Assembly: GCF_011046895.1 (NCBI RefSeq)
Contig: NZ_CP049250.1
Span: forward strand, 1,002,001-1,066,000
DNA: 64,000 nucleotides
Reading direction: 5' to 3'
From: Rhizobium rhizoryzae
GTDB lineage: Bacteria > Pseudomonadota > Alphaproteobacteria > Rhizobiales > Rhizobiaceae
Of the stretch, positions 21,255 through 30,052 are shown piece after piece. A model generated the notes under the pieces. It was not told where the DNA came from. It worked only from the letters and a program-made list of their open reading frames with translations, and did not search any database. Made by a program: the position numbers and the translations under genes. The stretch's first letter is position 1, and each line of letters begins with the position of its first letter.

Positions 21255-21881
21255 GTGACGGTAGAGGTCGCGCTTCAGTCGTATCTGACCATGCCGCATG
21301 TGGAGCGCGGCATGGTGGTGGGCCTTTTCGGGGGATCTTTCAATCCGCCGCATGACGGCCACAGGCTTGTTGCCGAAATCGCACTGAAGCAATTGCGGCT
21401 TGATCAACTCTGGTGGATGGTCACGCCGGGCAATCCCCTGAAAAGCCGTTCGATCCTCTTGCCTCTCGAGGAGCGGATCCGTCTCAGTGAGGAACTGACG
21501 CGAAACCGCCGCATCCGCGTTACTGCTTTCGAGGAACGCCTTCAGACAGGTTTCACGGCTCAAACCATCGACCACGTTTTGTCGCGCAATCCGGGCGTAC
21601 ACTTCGTCTGGATCATGGGGGCGGATAGTCTCAAGACGTTTCATCGATGGCAGAGGTGGCGGCACATTGCCGCAAGCCTGCCGATTGCTGTCATAGACCG
21701 GCCGGGTGCTACCCTGTCTTTTCTGTCGTCGCCCGCTGCAAGGGCTCTCAGCCACTCGCGTATCGATGAATCCGATGCAGGTATTCTGGCACATAGAACG
21801 CCGCCCCGCTGGACCTTTATCCATGGGCCCCGATCAAGCCTCAGTTCGACAGCTATCCGTCAAGGTACGCCAGGAAACTGA
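21255..21881 (+). CDS. nadD: nicotinate-nucleotide adenylyltransferase
   Basis: NadD makes deamido-NAD from nicotinate mononucleotide and ATP. The nucleotidyltransferase signature G-G-S-F-N-P-P-H-D-G-H occurs in the N-terminal part, followed by W-W-M-V-T-P-G-N-P-L-K and a C-terminal S-S-T-A-I-R (the S-S-T-x-I-R motif). Length is about 208 residues from a GTG at 21255. An ATG at 21291 (M-P-H-V-E-R-G-M-V-V-G-L-F-G-G) is a plausible alternative, and neither has a clear ribosome site. It lies 4 bp after proA, in the same transcriptional direction as rsfS and rlmH. Confidence 0.94.
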   Translation: MTVEVALQSYLTMPHVERGMVVGLFGGSFNPPHDGHRLVAEIALKQLRLDQLWWMVTPGNPLKSRSILLPLEERIRLSEELTRNRRIRVTAFEERLQTGFTAQTIDHVLSRNPGVHFVWIMGADSLKTFHRWQRWRHIAASLPIAVIDRPGATLSFLSSPAARALSHSRIDESDAGILAHRTPPRWTFIHGPRSSLSSTAIRQGTPGN

Positions 21882-21949
21882 TGCCTTGAAAGATTAACCA
21901 TTCAGTGCCACCTTCATAGTGCGGACCCCATCGAAACGGATTCGCGGAT

Positions 21950-22393
21950 GTGCCTGTTCTGTCATTGAGGAAAGGAAAAACCCTGACAACAGTACATGCT
22001 AAGGGAAGAACGTCTCGCGTTCCTCCGAAGAGCCTGGAACGTGGCGCCGATGCTGCCGCCCGTGCTCTTGAACTGGTCCTCGCCAGCGTTGAGGACTCCA
22101 AAGCCGAAGATATCGTCTCCATCAACATTGCTGGAAAGTCTGCGCTTGGCGACTACATGGTCGTCGTCACAGGGCGATCGAACCGGCATGTCTCGGCAAT
22201 CGCCGACCACTTGCTCCGCGACCTGAAGGACGAGGGCTTCGGCCCCGCCCGCGTCGAAGGGCTTGAGGCAGGCGATTGGGTGTTGATTGACACCGGCGAT
22301 GTGATCGTCCATGTGTTCCGGCCAGAAATCCGGGAGTTCTACAACATCGAAAAGATGTGGGCTGCTCCGGACGAGGAAGAGACACGCCACTAA
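21950..22393 (+). CDS. rsfS: ribosome silencing factor RsfS
   Basis: RsfS (Iojap/RsfA) binds L14 and prevents subunit joining when nutrients are scarce. Family motifs are A-E-D-I-V-S-I-N-I-A-G-K-S, D-Y-M-V-V-V-T-G-R-S-N-R-H-V, G-D-W-V-L-I-D-T-G-D-V-I-V-H-V-F and R-E-F-Y-N-I-E-K-M-W. The start is uncertain. A GTG at 21950 opens the frame, but a CTG at 21983 has the far better ribosome site (GAGGAAAGGAAA) and begins at L-T-T-V-H-A-K-G, where I recall rhizobial homologues starting. The gene is part of the nadD-rsfS-rlmH cluster. Confidence 0.9.
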   Translation: MPVLSLRKGKTLTTVHAKGRTSRVPPKSLERGADAAARALELVLASVEDSKAEDIVSINIAGKSALGDYMVVVTGRSNRHVSAIADHLLRDLKDEGFGPARVEGLEAGDWVLIDTGDVIVHVFRPEIREFYNIEKMWAAPDEEETRH

Positions 22394-22497
22394 GCGACAA
22401 TGGATTGAGATCCGGTCGCTGCCGATGAAATGATCCTGTCGGCGCGTCTGCGGACGTGGCAGGCGGTACATTGATCGGCCTTGAACGGATAGAATCC

Positions 22498-22980
22498 ATG
22501 AAGATTGGCCTCTTTGCGGTCGGGCGACTGAAGTCCGGCCCTGAAAAGGAACTTGCGGCGCGATATCTCGACCGTTTTGCCAAGGCTGGTCCTGGGGTCA
22601 GCCTGGAACTTGGTCGTGTGATCGAGGTTAACGAGAGCCGCGCATCAGGCGCTGAAACGCGCAAGCGGGAAGAGGCCGGGCTTCTTGAAAGGAGCCTGAG
22701 CGACGGTGCAGTGCTTGTCCTCCTCGATGAGCGGGGGAAATCGCTCGACAGTCCCACGTTCGCGAACCTTCTCGGGAAGTTTCGGGATCAGGGAAAACGC
22801 GAAATGCTGCTGGCAATCGGTGGGGCGGATGGACTGGATCCTGCTCTCTACGATCGTGCAGATGCAATCATCAATCTCGGAACCATGACGTGGCCGCACC
22901 AATTGGTGCGGATTCTAGTGGCGGAGCAGCTCTATCGCGCCGTGACCATTCTTTCCGGCCATCCCTATCACCGCGTCTGA
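22498..22980 (+). CDS. rlmH: 23S rRNA (pseudouridine1915-N3)-methyltransferase RlmH
   Basis: RlmH is a SPOUT-fold methyltransferase that modifies pseudouridine 1915 in helix 69 of 23S rRNA. The 160-residue protein has the expected length. It contains L-D-E-R-G-K, the SAM-binding knot I-G-G-A-D-G-L and the C-terminal P-H-Q-L-V-R-I-L-V-A-E-Q-L-Y-R-A with G-H-P-Y-H-R. ATG 22498 gives the canonical M-K-I-G-L-F-A-V-G-R-L start; the open frame extends to 22456. The rsfS-rlmH neighbourhood is conserved in many bacteria. Confidence 0.95.
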   Translation: MKIGLFAVGRLKSGPEKELAARYLDRFAKAGPGVSLELGRVIEVNESRASGAETRKREEAGLLERSLSDGAVLVLLDERGKSLDSPTFANLLGKFRDQGKREMLLAIGGADGLDPALYDRADAIINLGTMTWPHQLVRILVAEQLYRAVTILSGHPYHRV

Positions 22981-23061
22981 CCAACAAGAACACGATCTTG
23001 TTTCTGGTTCTATTTACCAAATCAGTCTAGCTTTGCCGGATTGATCTTTTGACGGGTACAG

Positions 23062-24456
23062 ATGCTGGTCAGGCAAGCGACATCTAGAGTGGCAATTTCG
23101 CTAGGCACGGCTATTCTGTTGGCCTGTGGCAATGCGGGCATTGCCGTTGCCCAGCAGGCTCCTCCTTCCCCGTCCGCAGAGCCTTCTACCTCATCCTTAC
23201 CAATTGACGTCCTTCAGTCGAAGCGCGACCAGACCCGCGCTGAGTTGGAGGCCCTGTCGAAGACCATGTCAGTGTCGACGGATGCGGCTCGATCGATCGA
23301 AGCTGCGATTGCCGATCTGGACAAGACGAGCGCGTCCCTTCGGCAGGCTCTTATTGACGCCGCTACGCGTCGCAAGGACTATGAGGCAAAGGTTCAGACA
23401 AGCGAGAAAAAGCTGACCGATCTTAAGATAAAGCAGGAGACTATCCGTGCATCGCTGAGAGAGCGACGCAGCGTGCTCGCCGAAGTCTTAGGTGCGCTCG
23501 AGCGCATGGGACGCAATCCGCCTCCTGCTCTGCTCGTTTCCCCCGAGGATGCCCTGGGCTCGGTGCGCAGCGCTATTCTTCTCGGCGCGGTCGTGCCGGG
23601 CATGCGGGTTCAAGCTGAAAAGCTTATGGCCGATTTGCAAGGCCTGGCCGATGTTCAACGCGATGTGGCGGATGAGCGTGGCAAGGCCAGTGCCGCCATT
23701 CAGGCCGGGCTCGAGGAAGATCGACGCATAGCGCTGCTGCTGGAGGAGAATGCCAAGCAGAATGCTGTCAAATCTGCCAGCCTTGCCGAGGAAAGACGTA
23801 AGGCCCAGGAACTTGCCGGAAAAGCGACCAATCTCGAGGGGCTTATTCAATCACTCGAGAGCGAAATTTCCTCGGTTCGCCTTGCCATGGAACGCGCAAA
23901 ACGTGAGGAAGAACGGCAAAAGCAGCTGACGGCGGAAGAGCGCGAGAGGGCGCGTCAGCTGGCTGAAAACGGCGTGCCCGACAAAAACCGCATTGCCCCC
24001 GCATATCCCTTCGCCAGCCTCAAGGTGAAACTTGCCTATCCGGTTGAGGGTGATCTGCTTCGGTCGTTTGGTGACCCCGATGGTACGGGCCACCCAGCCC
24101 GCGGATTGACACTCGCCTCCAGCGCCGGTGCTGTGGTAACAGCCCCAGCCGATGGAACGGTGGTTTTCGCCGGAGCCTTCCGCAGTTATGGTCAGATGAT
24201 TATCCTGAATGCGGGCGAGGGCTACCACCTCGTCATGACTGGAATGGACAAAGTGAACGTTCAACCGGGAATGTTCGTATTCTCTGGTGAGCCCATTGCC
24301 ACAATGGGTGAGAAAAGAGTGGCAAGCGCAACCGCGTTGGCGCTGGAAACGGATCGACCGACGCTTTACATTGAATTCCGAAAGGACGGCAACCCGATCG
24401 ATTCGAAGCCGTGGTGGGCCGTTAAAGAAACTGGAAGGGCACGAAATGATTCGTAG
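23062..24456 (+). CDS. EnvC-like murein hydrolase activator (degenerate M23 domain)
   Basis: This is a periplasmic 464-residue protein with a signal peptide (cleavage after A-V-A-Q-Q), a long coiled coil (about residues 50-310, rich in E/K/R/A) and a C-terminal LytM/M23 domain (about 325-455). The domain keeps the fold (A-P-A-D-G-T-V-V-F-A-G, Y-G-Q-M-I-I-L-N, L-Y-I-E-F-R-K-D-G). The zinc-binding H-x-G-x-D motif is replaced by A-R-G-L-T and no catalytic H-x-H is seen. As in EnvC, it should activate amidases rather than cut peptidoglycan. It overlaps ctpA by 11 nt, which suggests linked envelope processing. Confidence 0.87.
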   Translation: MLVRQATSRVAISLGTAILLACGNAGIAVAQQAPPSPSAEPSTSSLPIDVLQSKRDQTRAELEALSKTMSVSTDAARSIEAAIADLDKTSASLRQALIDAATRRKDYEAKVQTSEKKLTDLKIKQETIRASLRERRSVLAEVLGALERMGRNPPPALLVSPEDALGSVRSAILLGAVVPGMRVQAEKLMADLQGLADVQRDVADERGKASAAIQAGLEEDRRIALLLEENAKQNAVKSASLAEERRKAQELAGKATNLEGLIQSLESEISSVRLAMERAKREEERQKQLTAEERERARQLAENGVPDKNRIAPAYPFASLKVKLAYPVEGDLLRSFGDPDGTGHPARGLTLASSAGAVVTAPADGTVVFAGAFRSYGQMIILNAGEGYHLVMTGMDKVNVQPGMFVFSGEPIATMGEKRVASATALALETDRPTLYIEFRKDGNPIDSKPWWAVKETGRARNDS

Positions 24457-25825
24457 GGCTTCACTTGTCATCGTCGGGGCGCTGCTCGGCGCCACGGCCA
24501 TGAGCGTCGTCTACTCTGCTGGCGTGCCTGCCCAGGCCGCAGGGTCTTCGACCTATCGTGAGCTATCTATTTTTGGCGATGTCTTCGAGCGTGTGCGTGC
24601 TCAGTATGTGACGCCGCCGGACGAGCAGAAGCTGGTGGAGAATGCGATCAACGGAATGTTGTCGTCGCTCGATCCGCATTCCAGCTACATGAACGCCAAG
24701 GATGCGGCTGATATGCGCGTCCAGACCAAGGGTGAATTCGGTGGCCTTGGTATCGAAGTCACGATGGAAAATGAACTCGTCAAGGTGATTACGCCGATTG
24801 ACGATACGCCTGCCGCAAAGGCCGGTGTTCTGGCTGGTGACTTCATCTCCGAAATCGACGGAAAGCCTGTTCGCGGCCTGAAGCTGGAAGATGCTGTGCA
24901 GAAGATGCGCGGTCCGGTCAACACGCCGATCAAGCTGACGATCCTGCGCAAGGGCGCTGACAAGCCGATCGAACTGACTGTCGTTCGTGACATCATCGCC
25001 GTACAGGCTGTCAAGTCGCGCATCGAAGGTGGGAATGTCGGATATCTGCGTGTGATCTCCTTTACAGAGAAGACCTATGACGACCTCGAGAAGGCCATCA
25101 AGAAGATCAAGGCGCAGGTTCCTGCCGATCAGCTGAAGGGCTACGTGCTTGACCTTCGATTGAATCCCGGCGGTCTGCTCGATCAGGCCATCAACGTTTC
25201 CGATGCCTTCCTGGAACGCGGCGAAGTGGTTTCCACGCGCGGCCGCAATCCCGAGGAAACCCGCCGCTTCAATGCTGGTCCGGGCGACCTGACCGATGGC
25301 AAGCCGGTTATCGTGCTCGTCAATGGCGGTTCGGCCTCGGCCTCCGAAATCGTCGCCGGCGCTCTTCAGGATCTGAAGCGAGCAACGGTGGTCGGTACCC
25401 GGTCCTTCGGCAAGGGTTCTGTCCAGACGATTATTCCGATGGGTGAAGCCGGTGCCCTCCGTTTGACGACGGCGCTGTATTACACTCCTTCGGGCAAGTC
25501 GATCCAGGGTACGGGCATCCAGCCGGACATCAAGGTCGATCAGCCTCTGCCTGCGGAACTGCAGGGCAAGTTGCGCACCGAGGGTGAATCGAGCCTGCCG
25601 GGCCATATCCAGGGCCAGAATGAGACCGATGAGGGCTCAGGTTCCGCGGCTTACGTTCCGCCGGAAGCCAAGGATGACGTGCAGTTGACCTATGCGCTCG
25701 ATCTTCTGCGCGGGAACAAGTCGGACCCATCCTTCCCGCCGCAGCAGCAGAAGGCTGCTCAGGCGAAGCCTGCGGATGCAAAACCCGCAGAAGCCAAGCC
25801 CGCACCGGCTCCGGCCAAGCCTTAA
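24446..25825 (+). CDS. ctpA: C-terminal processing peptidase, S41 family
   Basis: This is a periplasmic serine protease of 459 residues. It has an N-terminal signal or anchor (I-R-R-A-S-L-V-I-V-G-A-L-L-G-A-T-A), a PDZ domain (about residues 95-175, G-L-G-I-E-V) and the S41 core. The Ser/Lys dyad is visible as S-A-S-A-S-E-I near residue 299 and F-G-K-G-S-V-Q near residue 324. A proline/alanine/lysine-rich tail ends the protein. ATG 24446 starts inside the upstream gene. Family members trim envelope proteins and cell-wall enzymes. The gene ends at a strong terminator. Confidence 0.95.
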   Translation: MIRRASLVIVGALLGATAMSVVYSAGVPAQAAGSSTYRELSIFGDVFERVRAQYVTPPDEQKLVENAINGMLSSLDPHSSYMNAKDAADMRVQTKGEFGGLGIEVTMENELVKVITPIDDTPAAKAGVLAGDFISEIDGKPVRGLKLEDAVQKMRGPVNTPIKLTILRKGADKPIELTVVRDIIAVQAVKSRIEGGNVGYLRVISFTEKTYDDLEKAIKKIKAQVPADQLKGYVLDLRLNPGGLLDQAINVSDAFLERGEVVSTRGRNPEETRRFNAGPGDLTDGKPVIVLVNGGSASASEIVAGALQDLKRATVVGTRSFGKGSVQTIIPMGEAGALRLTTALYYTPSGKSIQGTGIQPDIKVDQPLPAELQGKLRTEGESSLPGHIQGQNETDEGSGSAAYVPPEAKDDVQLTYALDLLRGNKSDPSFPPQQQKAAQAKPADAKPAEAKPAPAPAKP

Positions 25826-25833
25826 TCGCATCA

Positions 25834-25870
25834 AGCCACCCTCCGGCACGCTGGAGGGTGGCTCTTTCTT
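25834..25870 (+). terminator. rho-independent terminator after ctpA
   Basis: An 11-bp perfect stem (AGCCACCCTCC/GGAGGGTGGCT) with an 8-nt loop is followed by CTTTCTTCC, 9 bp after the ctpA stop. The next gene starts about 10 bp later. Confidence 0.85.
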
Positions 25871-25879
25871 CCAAGAATA

Positions 25880-27076
25880 GTGTCAAGGCGGAACGATCCG
25901 GTGGGGACAGATCTTCGCGCTCCTCTCGGGCAGAATAGAAAGAAGCCTGGTCGTTCCAGATCCGGCGGCCTGACAGCAATGTTTGCTGCTCTCGTGTTCG
26001 GAAGCGGCATGCTTGGTTTGTCGTTTTATGCCATGCGAGCGCAAAAGCTGGAGCAGGCTCCCGCCACGGAAGTAACCGTCGCGGTTCCCCCTGCCGAACC
26101 GGCCCCACCGACGCAGCGGCCTGATCAGAAACAGCTTCAGACAAACGGGCAAGCGGGCGCAAATATCGAACGTAGTCTCATGGATGACGGTTCGATCATC
26201 ACCAAGATCACACCACGTTCGAGGCCGGGCGAGGGGCCGCTCATCATCAATGCCCAGCGTTTCGGTCAGGATCCTCGCATGGCAACCTTGCCGAATGAGG
26301 ATTTGCTCGAGGTTAGTCCCTTCGGGAAATTGCCAATCAAGGGCCATGATGGTCTTCGTCCGATGGAGCAATATGCGCGGCCCTGGTCCGGTGCGCGCGG
26401 CACGCGGATTGCGATCGTGATCGGTGGGCTCGGGCTCAGCCAGACGGGCACACAGCGCGCCATTGAAGATCTGCCGGGTGAGGTAACCTTTGCATTCGCG
26501 GCTTCCGGCAATAGCCTTCAGCGCTGGATGCAGGAGGCGCGCCGCAAAGGACACGAGCTTCTGATACAAATTCCGATGGAACCCCTTGATTATCCGGCAA
26601 ATGATCCCGGCCCGTTGACCCTCGTCACGGCGGACGGCACCAAAGCCAATCTGAGCCGGCTTCATGAAGCCATGGGCAAGATCACCAATTACACGGGGAT
26701 CGTCAATTATCTCGGCGCCGGCTATCTCTCCAACCCGTCTGCCGTGGAACCGGTTTTGCGCGATACGGCAAAGAGAGGCCTTCTGTTTCTGGATGACGGA
26801 TCTTCCGCCCGCACGGTTACGGAAAAGGTGGCCAAACCCTTGGACGCCCCCTATGCCTTTGCCGATATCACCATAGATGGACAGCTCGATCGCCAGGCCA
26901 TCCTCCGAAAACTGGATGAACTGGAGCGCGTCGCGCAACGAAAGGGGACCGCCATCGGCATGGGCTCGGCTTTCGACGAGACGATCGATGCAGTTGCGGA
27001 ATGGGCCAAAGAGGCGCAAGGGCGCGGTATCGAGATCGTGGGGGTTGCGTCCCTCGTGTCAGATAAGTCGGAATGA
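25880..27076 (+). CDS. divergent polysaccharide deacetylase family protein (YibQ-like)
   Basis: This is a 398-residue envelope protein with an N-terminal membrane anchor (about residues 34-53) and a proline-rich linker. The C-terminal domain belongs to the divergent polysaccharide deacetylase (DUF610/YibQ) family: I-A-I-V-I-G-G-L-G-L, V-T-F-A-F-A, G-H-E-L-L-I-Q-I-P-M-E-P, and a later F-L-D-D-G-S-S. The carbohydrate substrate is unknown. It habitually sits next to envC and ctpA, as here. The start is uncertain: GTG 25880 opens the frame, and GTG 25901 (G-T-D-L-R-A-P-L-G-Q) is an alternative closer to remembered homologues. Confidence 0.85.
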   Translation: MSRRNDPVGTDLRAPLGQNRKKPGRSRSGGLTAMFAALVFGSGMLGLSFYAMRAQKLEQAPATEVTVAVPPAEPAPPTQRPDQKQLQTNGQAGANIERSLMDDGSIITKITPRSRPGEGPLIINAQRFGQDPRMATLPNEDLLEVSPFGKLPIKGHDGLRPMEQYARPWSGARGTRIAIVIGGLGLSQTGTQRAIEDLPGEVTFAFAASGNSLQRWMQEARRKGHELLIQIPMEPLDYPANDPGPLTLVTADGTKANLSRLHEAMGKITNYTGIVNYLGAGYLSNPSAVEPVLRDTAKRGLLFLDDGSSARTVTEKVAKPLDAPYAFADITIDGQLDRQAILRKLDELERVAQRKGTAIGMGSAFDETIDAVAEWAKEAQGRGIEIVGVASLVSDKSE

Positions 27077-27088
27077 GAAGGAGCTATC

Positions 27089-27616
27089 ATGAGCAAGAAG
27101 CCAGTGTCTGCGGACGAGCTTCCGTACCGCCCCTGCGTCGGTGTCATGGTGCTGAATCGCGAGGGACTCGTATGGGTGGGTCGCAGGCTTTCTGAAGACA
27201 ATAGTGAGTCCGATGGTTCGCCACAGCTCTGGCAGATGCCGCAAGGCGGTATCGACAAGGGCGAAGACCATCTGGAAGCAGCCTACCGCGAATTGTTCGA
27301 AGAAACAGGCATTCGGTCTGTCTCTTTGCTGAGAGAGGCTCCCGACTGGATCTATTACGATCTTCCAAGCCATCTCATCGGTATTGGTCTGAAGGGGAAA
27401 TATCGCGGGCAAAAGCAACGCTGGTTTGCGTTCCGCTTCGAAGGCGATGAGTCGGAGATCAATATCGAGCACCCGCCAGCGGGCCAGCATCAGGAATTCG
27501 ACGCCTGGGCATGGAAGCCGATGGCCGACCTGCCTGAACTGATCGTCTCGTTCAAGAAAAAGGCCTATATAGAGGTTGTTGCTGCGTTCAGCGATTTGGC
27601 AGGCAGCAAAGGTTGA
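27089..27616 (+). CDS. rppH: RNA pyrophosphohydrolase (Nudix)
   Basis: RppH removes pyrophosphate from the 5' end of mRNA and starts its decay. In intracellular alphaproteobacteria such as Bartonella the orthologue is called IalA. The 175-residue protein has a perfect Nudix box at residues 53-75 (G-G-I-D-K-G-E-D and then R-E-L-F-E-E-T-G-I). It also has the family motif W-Q-M-P-Q-G-G and the C-terminal F-K-K-K-A-Y. GAGAAGGAGC precedes the ATG. It lies 12 bp after the deacetylase-like gene and is convergent with the LysR gene six bases away. Confidence 0.95.
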   Translation: MSKKPVSADELPYRPCVGVMVLNREGLVWVGRRLSEDNSESDGSPQLWQMPQGGIDKGEDHLEAAYRELFEETGIRSVSLLREAPDWIYYDLPSHLIGIGLKGKYRGQKQRWFAFRFEGDESEINIEHPPAGQHQEFDAWAWKPMADLPELIVSFKKKAYIEVVAAFSDLAGSKG

Positions 27617-27622
27617 TCATTC

Positions 27623-28465
27623 TCAACCGATGGACTGCCGCAAATGGTCAACAACCGCTCTGACAGGACCTGAATTTTTAAGATCGTTATGGATTACGAG
27701 CCACGCCTCACGCACCAGTGGCTTGGCATCAGGATCAACGCTGAAGAGGCCATGCTGCTCCGGGGCGAGGAAATCCGGTAGCATTGCGATACCGGCACCG
27801 GCCTTGGCGAGGGCGAACTGTACCATCACGTCGCTGGAGCGGAAAGTATAGGGTCGGCCATGGGCAATTTGCTCAAGAGCCTGCTGCTGAGGTGAATCTC
27901 GCACATCGCCATCAGATCCGATCAATGGCATATCGCGACTATTCATTTTGTCTATCAGGTGAATACTGGCATAGGGCCTGAAGATGACTTCCATCAGTTT
28001 CACCAATGCAAGATCTCCTTCGACCGGGCGAGACAGTCTCACGGCGATGTCAGCCTCACGACGATTGAGAGACGCCTGCCTGGTTTCCGCCAAAAGCCGC
28101 ACTGTCAAAAGCGGATAGCGATTTGCAAGCGAGGCGAGGCAAGGAGCGATCACGCAAACGGAAAGCGCTGGCGGCGCTGATATGGTGACTTCCCCTGCAA
28201 TTTCATCCCGCTTGCCACGCAGTATGCGCTGGATGCCATCTGCTTCATCCCGCATTCGCATTGCGAGTGTCGCTATGCGTTGTCCATCATTGGTGAGTTG
28301 GAGACGACGTCCTCGTCTGTCGACCAGTTTAAGACCGGTTTTCTTTTCCAGGGCTTCGATCCGGCGCGAGACTGTCGCATGTTCGGTGCCGAGTGCCTTT
28401 GCTGCACCCAGAAGGCTGCCCTCTGAACACAAAGCGGCGAAGTGACGAAGGTCATCCCAATTCAT
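27623..28465 (-). CDS. LysR family transcriptional regulator
   Basis: This is a 280-residue LysR-type regulator. The N-terminal winged helix-turn-helix reads M-N-W-D-D-L-R-H-F-A-A-L and G-S-L-L-G-A-A-K-A-L-G-T-E-H-A-T-V-S-R-R-I-E-A-L-E. A substrate-binding domain follows (E-V-T-I-S-A-P, R-E-A-D-I-A-V-R-L). ATG 28465 is favoured over 28480. It is divergent from the quinone oxidoreductase with an 88-bp shared region, so it probably controls that gene and itself. The inducer is unknown. Confidence 0.9.
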   Translation of the reverse strand: MNWDDLRHFAALCSEGSLLGAAKALGTEHATVSRRIEALEKKTGLKLVDRRGRRLQLTNDGQRIATLAMRMRDEADGIQRILRGKRDEIAGEVTISAPPALSVCVIAPCLASLANRYPLLTVRLLAETRQASLNRREADIAVRLSRPVEGDLALVKLMEVIFRPYASIHLIDKMNSRDMPLIGSDGDVRDSPQQQALEQIAHGRPYTFRSSDVMVQFALAKAGAGIAMLPDFLAPEQHGLFSVDPDAKPLVREAWLVIHNDLKNSGPVRAVVDHLRQSIG

Positions 28466-28553
28466 TGTGCACTTTCTCACAATTCATGTGTTGATTTCGC
28501 GAATTTTGCACAGTGCTCAGTGTGCGTATAGTGCCTGTCAAAGGAGAAGCGAC
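28466..28553. promoter_or_regulatory. divergent control region between LysR gene and quinone oxidoreductase
   Basis: These 88 bp hold both promoters. They contain GTGCAC (28467-28472), a roughly palindromic ATTTCGCGAATTT, and a promoter-like TTGCAC (28506-28511) with TATAGT (28527-28532) at only 15 bp spacing. AAGGAGAAG precedes the oxidoreductase ATG. Binding by the LysR protein is inferred from the divergent layout only. Confidence 0.45.
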
Positions 28554-29513
28554 ATGTCCTATGCCATTCAGTTTGCTCAGACGGGTGAAGCCGATGTTCT
28601 GCAGAAAGTGAACGTGGAACTCGAAGATCCCGGGGCTGATCAAATCCGGATTCGACATTCTGCTATTGGTCTGAATTTCGTGGATGTCTATCATCGCCAG
28701 GGGATCTACCCTTTGCCTTTGCCTGCCGTACCAGGTGTAGAAGGAGCGGGGGTGGTAGAAGCGGTCGGTGAATATGTCACAAACGTCAAGGTTGGTGATC
28801 GGGTCGCCTATGCTGGGGTCGTTGGTGCCTATGCCGAGACGCGACTCCTGCCTGCATGGCGAGCCGTCAAACTTCCGGACTCGCTGGATTTCGATCTGGC
28901 CGGCAGTACATTGTTACGCGGGTTGACCGCATTCATGCTGCTGCACAAAGTCTACCCTGTCTCTGCGGGCATGGTGATACTGGTTCATGCGGCCGCAGGT
29001 GGTCTCGGTACGATCCTGGTGCGGTGGGCGAAGTCTCTTGGCGCCGAGGTGATCGGTACGGTCAGTTCATTGGAAAAGGCGCAACTGGCAAGGCAGGCTG
29101 GCGCGGATCATGTAATCGTGGGACGTGATGTGGACCTTGCCGTGGAAGTCGAAAAATTGACGGGTGGCCAGGGCGTTCACCTGGCAATCGACGGTATCGG
29201 GGGAGCGACGCTCGCCAAGACGATTGCCTCTGTCCGACCCTTTGGAATGACGGCAAATATTGGCCAAGTCGCCGGTGCGCCGCCTGCCGTTCCGTTGAGT
29301 GCTCTTCGATCAAACGCATTTTCACGACCGAGCGTCATGGCTTTTACGGCCAATGAGGCGGCTTACCGGCCGGCCGTGATGGCGGTGTTGGAAAAGATGG
29401 AGGCGGGTGTGCTGGACACTCCGTCCCGAACCTATGAACTGACGGATGCCGTGGCAGGGCATCGTGATCTGGAAGCGGGAATGATCACAGGCGCAGCAGT
29501 CTTCAGATCGTGA
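28554..29513 (+). CDS. NADPH:quinone oxidoreductase, zinc-independent MDR family
   Basis: This is a 319-residue QOR-type member of the medium-chain dehydrogenase/reductase superfamily. N-terminal I-G-L-N-F-V-D-V-Y-H-R-Q-G and V-P-G-V-E-G-A-G-V-V precede a nucleotide-binding A-A-A-G-G-L-G-T-I-L. The structural zinc cysteines of alcohol dehydrogenases are absent, as in quinone reductases. ATG 28554 has AAGGAGAAG upstream. It probably reduces quinones or other alpha,beta-unsaturated carbonyls with NADPH. It is likely regulated by the divergent LysR gene. Confidence 0.9.
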   Translation: MSYAIQFAQTGEADVLQKVNVELEDPGADQIRIRHSAIGLNFVDVYHRQGIYPLPLPAVPGVEGAGVVEAVGEYVTNVKVGDRVAYAGVVGAYAETRLLPAWRAVKLPDSLDFDLAGSTLLRGLTAFMLLHKVYPVSAGMVILVHAAAGGLGTILVRWAKSLGAEVIGTVSSLEKAQLARQAGADHVIVGRDVDLAVEVEKLTGGQGVHLAIDGIGGATLAKTIASVRPFGMTANIGQVAGAPPAVPLSALRSNAFSRPSVMAFTANEAAYRPAVMAVLEKMEAGVLDTPSRTYELTDAVAGHRDLEAGMITGAAVFRS

Positions 29514-29517
29514 CATC

Positions 29518-29552
29518 AAAAAAGCCGGACGTTTGTTCACACCCGGCTTTTG
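29518..29552. terminator. bidirectional terminator between oxidoreductase gene and bfr
   Basis: AAAAGCCGG and CCGGCTTTT form a 9-bp stem with a 14-nt loop between convergent genes. On the minus strand it is followed by extra T residues, so it should terminate bfr well; it can also serve the plus strand. Confidence 0.8.
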
Positions 29553-29566
29553 AAATCTTGAAAATA

Positions 29567-30052
29567 TTATTCGGCAGCGTCCGCAGATTCTGCGTTCAGC
29601 AGACCATACTTTTCTTCGCCAATCTTGCCGAGAAGCTCAAGCTGCGTTTCGAGGAAGTCGATATGACCTTCCTCATCGATCAGCAGTTCCTCGAAAAGCT
29701 TCATGGAAACATAGTCGCCAGCTTCGTGACAGATATCGCGCGATGCCTTGTAGGCGGTACGCGCATCGTATTCACCGGCAAGATCTGCCTCCAGAACTTC
29801 GCGAACGTTCTGGCCGATGCGAAGCGGAGCAAGTGTTTGCAGATTCGGATGACCCTCAAGGAAGATAATGCGAGCAACAAGCTTGTCGGCGTGCTGCATT
29901 TCTTCAATGGACTCAGCGCGTTCTTTCTTGGCTAGCTTTGTATAGCCCCAGTCTTCCAGGAGGCGATAATGTAGCCAGTACTGATTTACGGCGCCTAGTT
30001 CTAGAAAGAGGGCCTCATTAAGCCGCTCGATGACTCTTTTGTCGCCTTTCAA
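29567..30052 (-). CDS. bfr: bacterioferritin
   Basis: Bfr is a 24-subunit haem-containing cage that oxidises and stores iron. All ferroxidase ligands are visible: E18, E51 and H54, plus later E-x-x-H residues in G-E-Y-D-A-R-T and D-E-E-G-H. M52 is the expected haem-bridging methionine. The length (161 residues) is standard. Its start lies 35 nt inside the 3' end of bfd, so the two genes overlap and are probably translationally coupled. Confidence 0.97.
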   Translation of the reverse strand: MKGDKRVIERLNEALFLELGAVNQYWLHYRLLEDWGYTKLAKKERAESIEEMQHADKLVARIIFLEGHPNLQTLAPLRIGQNVREVLEADLAGEYDARTAYKASRDICHEAGDYVSMKLFEELLIDEEGHIDFLETQLELLGKIGEEKYGLLNAESADAAE

